This document shows, piece after piece, positions 58,832 through 64,000 of a stretch of DNA of 64,000 nt. The number at the start of each line of letters is the position of its first letter. Position 1 is the stretch's first letter. Source of the stretch: an uncultured Collinsella sp. (GTDB lineage: Bacteria > Actinomycetota > Coriobacteriia > Coriobacteriales > Coriobacteriaceae); assembly GCA_958369225.1 (NCBI GenBank), contig CATXID010000008.1, positions 1-64,000 on the forward strand. Reading direction: 5' to 3'. A program made the translations under genes and the position numbers. The notes beneath the pieces were generated by a model, which saw only the letters and a program-made list of their open reading frames with translations, was not told where the DNA came from and ran no database searches.

Positions 58832-61009
58832 ATGTCCGAGCTGTGCTCCGTGCCGCGCGTCTCGGAGCGCTTTGCCCAGAGCAATGCGCTCGACGAGGAT
58901 ATCGCGCGACTCAAATATGTTTCGGGTAAACGTGAGGAGGCCCTTCGCCGTCTGGGAATTCGGACGGTGGGGGACCTCCTTCTCCATATTCCTCATCGCT
59001 ACCTGGACTTCACTCGCTCGTGGTCCATCGAGATGGCGCCCATCGGTACCGTGTGCACCATCATCGCCACGGTCGACCGTATTGTCCAAAAGCAGCCCCG
59101 TCCGCGTATGCAGGTGACTGAGGTCTCGCTCGTGGACGAGACGGGCGTGCTGCAGGTTGCCTTTTTCCGTCAGCCTTGGATTGCCCAACAGCTTAAGCAG
59201 GGCGACCGCCTGGCCGTGATGGGCAAGGTCGAGTTTGCCTACGGTTTTAAGCAGATGGCCTCGCCCCACTTTGAAAAGCTCGAGGACGGGCGCGCCGCAG
59301 GTACCATTTTGCCGGTCCACTACGTAAGTGACGGCGTGAGTCAGGCATGGATGCGCCGTATCGTGAGCGGTGCGCTCGAAGTGGCTGTCAATCCGTTTGA
59401 TCCCATTCCCGCACCGCTGCGCGCAAAGCGGAAGCTCATGAGCAATGCCCGTGCGCTGCGCTCGATTCACTTTCCCTCGAGCATGGCCGAGCGTGACATC
59501 GCACGCCGGCGTCTTGCCTACGAGGAGTGTCTCTGCTTGCAGCTCGCGCTGCGTCTGCGCAACGATGGCGGTATGGTCGACGTGGTGCCTTATGCGCATG
59601 CCGTGGGCGAGCATTTGGCTGCGCTTAAACAGGCCCTGCCGTTTTCGTTGAGCGATGAGCAGGAGGCTGCATTTCAAGACATCCTGCATGACATGTGCGA
59701 TGGCGGTCGCGTGATGAACCGTCTGCTGCTGGGTGACGTCGGTACCGGTAAGACCGCCGTTGCCGCCTGCGCACTGGCGGTTGCGGCCGATAGCGGCACT
59801 CAGGCCTGCGTTATGGCGCCCACGGGCGTGCTGGCGCGTCAATATGCCGATAAGACCGGCCCCTTGCTCTCGCGGGCTGGCATGACCTGGGCGCTCTTGA
59901 CGGGAGCCACGCCGGTGGCCGAGCGTGAACAGATTCATGCGCGGCTCCAGTCTGGCGAGCTCGATGTGCTCTTTGGTACCCATGCGGTGCTTTCGGAGAA
60001 CGTCACGTTCAGGCATTTGTCGCTTGTGGTGATTGACGAGCAGCACCGCTTTGGCGTGGGGCAGCGTAACGCTCTACGCGCAAAAGGCCCGGGTGCCGAC
60101 TTGCTGGTCATGACTGCCACGCCGATTCCGCGCACGCTGGCGCTTTCGGTGTATGGCGACCTGGATACGAGCATCATCCGCCATCGTCCCGTTCCGGGTG
60201 CCGGCGTGACGACGCGCGTCCTCACCGAGTCGAGTCGCGACCTGGCCTATGGCGCCATTCGCGAGGCGCACGAAAAGGGGCAGCAAGCCTACGTGATTTG
60301 TCCGCTCGTGGAGCCGAGCGATTCGGCCGATGAGCTCGAAGACGTACCCGGCATCGCCCGCGACGACGAAGGCCGCGTGACCGTGCCCGTGCCGTTGCAT
60401 GACACGGCGACCGAGCTCGATCGCCTTCGTCTGGCATTACCTGGGCTTGCCATCGAGCGTCTTCATGGCCGCATGCCGGCGGGGGAGAAGGATCGGGTCA
60501 TCGATGCCTTTAAGCGTGGCGAGATCGATGTGCTCGTCTCGACCACGGTGGTCGAGGTGGGCGTTGACGTGCCCAACGCCACCGTCATGGTCATCGAGAA
60601 CGGCGAGCGCTTTGGTTTGGCGGCATTGCACCAGCTGCGCGGGCGCGTAGGCCGCGGCAGCGTGTCGGGCACGTGCCTGGTCATGACGCACTCCAAGGGC
60701 AACGGCGGCGCGTCGGCGGCTCAAGACCGCCTCCAGTCGCTCGAGAAGACCTCGGACGGCTTTACGCTCGCCCAGATGGACCTGCGTCTGCGCCACGAGG
60801 GCGAAATCCTGGGTTACCGTCAGCATGGCGGCGTGACCTTGCGCTTTGTTGACCTCGATGCCGACGAGGAATTGATCGAGTGGGCTCATTTGGACGCGGT
60901 CGAGCTCTTGCGGTATGCTTGCAATCTTGACTCCGCGGCGACGCGTCCTCTACGCAATGCGGTCGCCACGCGGTATCGACACATCTTTAAGGAGGTCAGC
61001 GGAGGATGA
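58832..61009 (+). CDS. recG: ATP-dependent DNA helicase RecG
   Basis: RecG remodels stalled forks and branched DNA. The 725-residue protein has an N-terminal wedge/OB domain (LGIRTVGDLLLHIPHRYLDF) and helicase motifs: LLLGDVGTGKTAVA (Walker A), APTGVLARQY, VVIDEQHRFGVGQRNALRAK, VMTATPIPRTLALS, then VEVGVDVPNATVMVIENGER and QLRGRVGRGSV. Length is slightly above typical. It starts ten bases after fakA with a poor ribosome-binding site and overlaps rsmD by four bases. Confidence 0.95.
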   Translation: MSELCSVPRVSERFAQSNALDEDIARLKYVSGKREEALRRLGIRTVGDLLLHIPHRYLDFTRSWSIEMAPIGTVCTIIATVDRIVQKQPRPRMQVTEVSLVDETGVLQVAFFRQPWIAQQLKQGDRLAVMGKVEFAYGFKQMASPHFEKLEDGRAAGTILPVHYVSDGVSQAWMRRIVSGALEVAVNPFDPIPAPLRAKRKLMSNARALRSIHFPSSMAERDIARRRLAYEECLCLQLALRLRNDGGMVDVVPYAHAVGEHLAALKQALPFSLSDEQEAAFQDILHDMCDGGRVMNRLLLGDVGTGKTAVAACALAVAADSGTQACVMAPTGVLARQYADKTGPLLSRAGMTWALLTGATPVAEREQIHARLQSGELDVLFGTHAVLSENVTFRHLSLVVIDEQHRFGVGQRNALRAKGPGADLLVMTATPIPRTLALSVYGDLDTSIIRHRPVPGAGVTTRVLTESSRDLAYGAIREAHEKGQQAYVICPLVEPSDSADELEDVPGIARDDEGRVTVPVPLHDTATELDRLRLALPGLAIERLHGRMPAGEKDRVIDAFKRGEIDVLVSTTVVEVGVDVPNATVMVIENGERFGLAALHQLRGRVGRGSVSGTCLVMTHSKGNGGASAAQDRLQSLEKTSDGFTLAQMDLRLRHEGEILGYRQHGGVTLRFVDLDADEELIEWAHLDAVELLRYACNLDSAATRPLRNAVATRYRHIFKEVSGG

Positions 61010-61635
61010 GAATCATCGGCGGCGAATGGCGCGGTCGTAAGATCGAAGAGCCCCGTGGTCGCGATGTCACCCGCCCCACGACCGATCGCGTGCGCGAGGC
61101 GTGCGCATCTATGGTCATGTCGGCATTCGACTTCGATCTGGACGAGGTCCGCGTGCTGGATGCCTTTGGCGGCTCCGGTGCATTGGGCATTGAGATGCTC
61201 TCGCGCGGTGCCCGCTCGCTCACGACGTTTGAGATCGATCGCAACGCTGCTCGTCTGATTACCAAGAATATCGAGTCGCTCTGCCGCGACCGTGCGCGTT
61301 GGCGCGTGGTTACGGGTGACGTGCTAACAAGCGCCTCGCGCGGCCGCGTGCCGGGCGGTCCCTTTGACCTGGTCCTGCTCGACCCGCCCTATGCTTTTGG
61401 CGCCGAGCCGGTCGAGGAGCTGCTGCAGAACCTGGCTCAGCAAGGCTTGCTGGCGCAGGGCGCTTACGCGCTCTTTGAGCACGCTGCCGCCGACGCGGGT
61501 GCTCATCCGGCAGGCTTTGAGACCGTGCGCGAGAAGCGTTACGGCATAACCTCGGTTGACTTGCTGCGCTGGGTTGGCAACGGCGAGGATGATGGCAACG
61601 ATAGCGACGCACCCACGGAGGATTCCCATGAGTGA
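61006..61635 (+). CDS. rsmD: 16S rRNA (guanine966-N2)-methyltransferase RsmD
   Basis: RsmD methylates G966 of 16S rRNA using S-adenosylmethionine. The 209-residue protein begins MRIIGGEWRGRKIEEPRGRD then RPTTDRVREA, has the SAM-binding VLDAFGGSGALGIEMLSRGA, and the catalytic DPPY in VLLDPPYAFG. It overlaps recG by four bases and coaD by eight. The C-terminal acidic tail (GEDDGNDSDAPTEDS) is longer than usual. Order recG-rsmD-coaD is widely conserved. Confidence 0.95.
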   Translation: MRIIGGEWRGRKIEEPRGRDVTRPTTDRVREACASMVMSAFDFDLDEVRVLDAFGGSGALGIEMLSRGARSLTTFEIDRNAARLITKNIESLCRDRARWRVVTGDVLTSASRGRVPGGPFDLVLLDPPYAFGAEPVEELLQNLAQQGLLAQGAYALFEHAAADAGAHPAGFETVREKRYGITSVDLLRWVGNGEDDGNDSDAPTEDSHE

Positions 61636-62125
61636 CACCATTAACCGCGTAATCGTCCCGGGCACCTTCGATCCCATCACGTTTGGCCATATCGACGTCA
61701 TCCGCCGCGCCCGTCGCATCTTTCCCAGCGTGATCGTGGCCGTTGCCGAGTCGCAGGGAAAAAACGGCGTCGGCACCACGTTTAGGCTCGACGAGCGCGT
61801 GGCGCTGGCCCGTGAGGCGCTCGGCGATATTGACGGCGTCGAGGTGCTGCCCTTCACCGGCCTCTTGGTCGATTTTGCCCGCGAACAGGGAGCAGGAGCC
61901 GTGGTCAAGGGCCTGCGTGCCATGACCGACTTTGAGTACGAGCTGCAGCAGGCCGACCTCAACTACCGCCTGGATAACGAGCTGGAGTCCATCTTTGTTA
62001 TGAGTGCGCCGCAGTACGGCTATATCTCGAGTTCGGTGGTTCGCCAGATTGCCTCGCTCGGTAGCGACGTCTCTAATTTTGTTCCGTCCAATGTGGTCAA
62101 GGCGCTCAAACATCGCTTTTCGTGA
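61628..62125 (+). CDS. coaD: Phosphopantetheine adenylyltransferase
   Basis: CoaD makes dephospho-CoA from phosphopantetheine and ATP. The 165-residue protein has VIVPGTFDPITFGHIDVIRR with the TxGH nucleotide loop, AVVKGLRAMTDFEYELQQAD and the C-terminal YGYISSSVVRQIASLGSDVS. ATG 61628 follows GGAGG within the rsmD end. Length and motifs are typical. A likely promoter-bearing gap of 68 bases precedes the next gene. Confidence 0.96.
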   Translation: MSDTINRVIVPGTFDPITFGHIDVIRRARRIFPSVIVAVAESQGKNGVGTTFRLDERVALAREALGDIDGVEVLPFTGLLVDFAREQGAGAVVKGLRAMTDFEYELQQADLNYRLDNELESIFVMSAPQYGYISSSVVRQIASLGSDVSNFVPSNVVKALKHRFS

Positions 62126-62193
62126 CGTTTTTTAATGCCTGGTGGCATGTGGTAAACTAACACGATGATATGTTACCTATGAAAGGAGACCGG

Positions 62194-62691
62194 ATGCCGG
62201 GCGAGAATTTTCCTGGCGACAGGATTGTGAGTCTTGTCGACGAGCTCGAGGGGCTCATCGAAGAGGCTAAGACGCCGTTCGGCAAGAACGCCCAGATGAA
62301 GGTTATCGACGCCGACGTCTTCTTTAACATCCTCGATGAGATCCGCATGAGCTATCCCGAGGAATGGCAGAAGTCCCGCCGTATCCTCAAGGAGCGCGAG
62401 GAGCTTATGGCTTCCGCCGCCGCTCAGGCCGATTCCATCATTGCCGATGCTCAGCAGCAGGCCCTCACCATTGCCGGTGAGCAGGAGATTGTCCGCTTAG
62501 CGCAGCAGCAGGCCGACGACATTCGCGACCGTGCCCAGCAGTACGAGCGCGAGACGCGCTATGCTGCCGAGGACTACGCCGAGCAGGTCTTTACACACCT
62601 CGAGGAGAACCTCAAGAGCCTGACCGGTACGGTGACTCGTTGCCGTCAGCAGCTCAACGAGGGTGCCGCCCAGCAGAATGGTCAGTGGTAA
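62194..62691 (+). CDS. Conserved hypothetical coiled-coil protein
   Basis: The 165-residue protein starts MPGENFPGDRIVSLVDELEG (ATG 62194 after AAAGGAGA; the ATG at 62170 is less likely). A short structured N-terminus (residues 25-50) is followed by a long amphipathic helix rich in Ala, Gln and Glu (about 60-150: RILKEREELMASAAAQADSI and the following QQQADDIRDRAQQYERETRY). It looks like ATP-synthase-b/V-ATPase-H-type or DivIVA-like coiled coils. It shares TAATG coupling with the yceD gene. I do not recognise a named function; proteins of this kind in this position are known in Coriobacteriia and Gram-positive relatives. Confidence 0.75.
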   Translation: MPGENFPGDRIVSLVDELEGLIEEAKTPFGKNAQMKVIDADVFFNILDEIRMSYPEEWQKSRRILKEREELMASAAAQADSIIADAQQQALTIAGEQEIVRLAQQQADDIRDRAQQYERETRYAAEDYAEQVFTHLEENLKSLTGTVTRCRQQLNEGAAQQNGQW

Positions 62692-63245
62692 TGGCTGAGT
62701 TCCCGAGCGTTACCGTCGATCTTTCCGAGCAGCTCGAGTTTCCCGGAGATTCGTATCCGCTGACCGGCAAGGTCGATGTCGCCACCTATACGGTGGGCGA
62801 GAAGGAGTACCAGCTGCAGGACGGCATTGACTACGACGTGGTCTTTACCAATGCCGGCACCGGTGTTCTGCTTACGGGCATGGTCCGCGCGCACGCAACC
62901 GGTGAGTGCGACCGTTGCCTGGAGCCCGCTTCGTTTGATATCGCCGGTGAGATTGAGGAATTCTACCTCTTTAACGAGCCCGAGGACCCCGAGGCCTACG
63001 AAGACGGCTACGAGCTGCTGGGCGAGGACCGCATCGTCGATTTGGGCGAGCCCATCAACGACGCGGTCGTCATGGACACGCCGTTCGTTGTCCTGTGCAA
63101 GCCCGATTGTCGCGGCCTGTGCCCCACCTGCGGCATCAATCTCAACGTCGAGCAATGCGATTGCGCCGCTCAAGCAGAGGCCGAATGGGCCGCTGCCACG
63201 GAAAATCCATTTGCAGCATTGAAGAATCTCAAGCTTGACGAGTAA
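62691..63245 (+). CDS. YceD/DUF177 family protein
   Basis: The 184-residue protein has the DUF177 layout: a beta-rich N-domain, GECDRCLEPASFDI (first Cys pair), and a C-terminal DCRGLCPTCGINLNVEQCDC zinc-like knuckle. DUF177 genes almost always precede rpmF and are implicated in rRNA processing (23S). ATG 62691 overlaps the previous stop in TAATG. It is followed by rpmF 64 bases later, with a candidate promoter over the end of this gene. Confidence 0.9.
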   Translation: MAEFPSVTVDLSEQLEFPGDSYPLTGKVDVATYTVGEKEYQLQDGIDYDVVFTNAGTGVLLTGMVRAHATGECDRCLEPASFDIAGEIEEFYLFNEPEDPEAYEDGYELLGEDRIVDLGEPINDAVVMDTPFVVLCKPDCRGLCPTCGINLNVEQCDCAAQAEAEWAAATENPFAALKNLKLDE

Positions 63246-63262
63246 AACTGTGGTAGTATCGT
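63235..63262 (+). promoter_or_regulatory. Candidate promoter of rpmF
   Basis: TTGACG (63235-63240), a 16-base spacer and TATCGT (63257-63262), spanning the stop of the DUF177 gene and 48 bases before rpmF. Confidence 0.4.
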
Positions 63263-63309
63263 TACTTGCGCGTAATCGCCACACTGGATAGTTCATAAGG
63301 AAGGTCACT

Positions 63310-63489
63310 ATGCCCGTACCTAAACAAAAGCAGGGTCGTATCCGCACTCACACCCGCCGTTCCGCCAACATGAAGATCTCGGCTGCGGCTCAGTCCACGT
63401 GCCCCCGTTGCGGCGCTGTTAAGCTCCCGCACCACGTGTGCCCCAGCTGCGGTTTCTACAAGGACCGCGAGGTTATCGTTACCGAGTAA
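63310..63489 (+). CDS. rpmF: 50S ribosomal protein L32
   Basis: The 59-residue protein begins MPVPKQKQGRIRTHTRRSAN and has the zinc-ribbon pairs CPRCG and CPSCG, as in zinc-containing L32. The ribosome-binding site AAGGAAGG precedes ATG 63310. It is too short for many ORF filters but unambiguous. The gene lies between the DUF177 gene and plsX, the standard bacterial order. A hairpin with a T tract follows the stop. Confidence 0.97.
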   Translation: MPVPKQKQGRIRTHTRRSANMKISAAAQSTCPRCGAVKLPHHVCPSCGFYKDREVIVTE

Positions 63490-63530
63490 CTGTATACTCT
63501 GGATGCGATGCCGTTCCAACTGGAACCACA

Positions 63531-63559
63531 ATGGCCGGCTCAATGAGTCGGCCATTTTT
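63531..63559 (+). terminator. Terminator between rpmF and plsX
   Basis: ATGGCCGGCTC (63531-63541) and GAGTCGGCCAT (63545-63555) pair with one wobble and are followed by TTTT. Confidence 0.75.
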
Positions 63560-63576
63560 GTATAAGGAGCATGTAT

Positions 63577-64000
63577 ATGAGTAACGTTCGCGTTTGTGTA
63601 GACGTTGTGGGCGGAGACGAGAAGCCTCAGGTTGTCCTCGACGGTATCGAGGCGGCGCTTGCGGCGGATCCCGATATCGAGGTCATAGCCGTCGGTCCCG
63701 CAGAGATCGTGAACCCCTTTGCCGCGGCTCACGCTCGCGCTGAGGCTTTGGAGGCACCCGATGTCATCGCCATGGATGACGATCCCATTCGAGCCGTGAT
63801 GACCAAGCGCAAGTCCTCGATCGTGCTTGCCTGCCGCGCTATCAAGAAGGGTAACGCGGACGCGTTCTTCTCTGCCGGCTCCACCGGCGCCATGACCGCT
63901 GCCGCTACCGCCTACGTGACGCCATTTAGGTATCAGGCCGAGGGCAAGAAGCAGCCGGTGCGTCCGTGCCTCACCAATGCACTGCCCAACCGCGCCGGCG
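63577..64000 (+). CDS. plsX: Phosphate acyltransferase PlsX (3' partial)
   Basis: PlsX turns acyl-ACP into acyl-phosphate for phosphatidic acid synthesis at the membrane. The first 141 codons are present: VRVCVDVVGGDEKPQVVLDG (the family N-terminus DxMGGDxxP, here with Val for Met), IAMDDDPIRAVMTKRKSSIV then ADAFFSAGSTGAMTAAA, the conserved SAGxTGA loop. ATG 63577 is preferred over ATG 63571 because AAGGAG is eight bases upstream. The gene runs off the window end. Confidence 0.93.
   Translation, partial: MSNVRVCVDVVGGDEKPQVVLDGIEAALAADPDIEVIAVGPAEIVNPFAAAHARAEALEAPDVIAMDDDPIRAVMTKRKSSIVLACRAIKKGNADAFFSAGSTGAMTAAATAYVTPFRYQAEGKKQPVRPCLTNALPNRAG

Noticed and set aside
1..64000. CRISPR array
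   Set aside because: No regularly spaced 24-40 base repeats were seen anywhere in the window.

Overview
The window reads as a bacterial chromosome segment from a Coriobacteriia actinobacterium, most likely Collinsella. This is inferred from the GC-rich core genes, the GC-rich YG-type wall-binding repeats, and the ribosome-biogenesis and dnaG-rpoD gene order. No 16S rRNA is present, so the genus is inference.

Region 1 (1-19.7 kb) is a cell-surface polysaccharide locus and the most accessory part. It opens with the 3' end of a repeat-bearing NlpC/P60-type wall protein. Next comes an orphan rfbB (dTDP-glucose 4,6-dehydratase). It lies between a possible rmlA tail and a truncated rmlC, with decayed IS256-type and IS30-type transposase fragments outside them. 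An AT-rich block follows (about 3.4-16.9 kb). It holds a GT2 + DUF2304 pair, two large DUF6541-like membrane proteins on the minus strand (one frameshifted in an A7 run), a tandem GT2 enzyme, LicD, an IspD/TarI-like cytidylyltransferase, an SDR epimerase and a GlfT2-like transferase. A membrane-anchored GT2 and a Wzm/Wzt-type ABC exporter close it. Together these look like a machine that builds and exports a phosphopolyol- or galactofuranose-bearing surface glycan.

Region 2 (19.7-22.5 kb) is a tRNA-Arg, a two-gene Septu-type defence module (PtuA ATPase + PtuB HNH nuclease) and a dead IS256 fragment. Imperfect direct repeats flank the module.

Region 3 (22.8-33.9 kb) is one long, tightly coupled operon: a Gram-positive Pel exopolysaccharide cluster (pelD-pelE-pelA deacetylase-pelF-pelG), followed without a break by a CotH-family lipoprotein, a VTC-domain protein and a DUF4956 membrane protein. 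PelD keeps a PleD-like c-di-GMP inhibitory-site motif in front of a degenerate GGDEF site.

Region 4 (34-39.9 kb) holds a LacI regulator, a sucrose-type PTS IIBC and a GH32 sucrose-6-phosphate hydrolase, with three LacI-type operators. A transsulfuration-family PLP protein lacking the catalytic lysine and a ModE/LysR-type small regulator follow.

Region 5 (40-64 kb) is core housekeeping: guaB, leuS, rimP-nusA-infB-rbfA-nrnA-truB-ribF-dnaG, rpoD, two identical tRNA-Asn genes, an Asp23 protein, fakA-like, recG, rsmD, coaD, a coiled-coil protein, yceD, rpmF and the start of plsX. Several intergenic spaces carry long, nearly perfect inverted repeats that look like REP/MITE-type elements.
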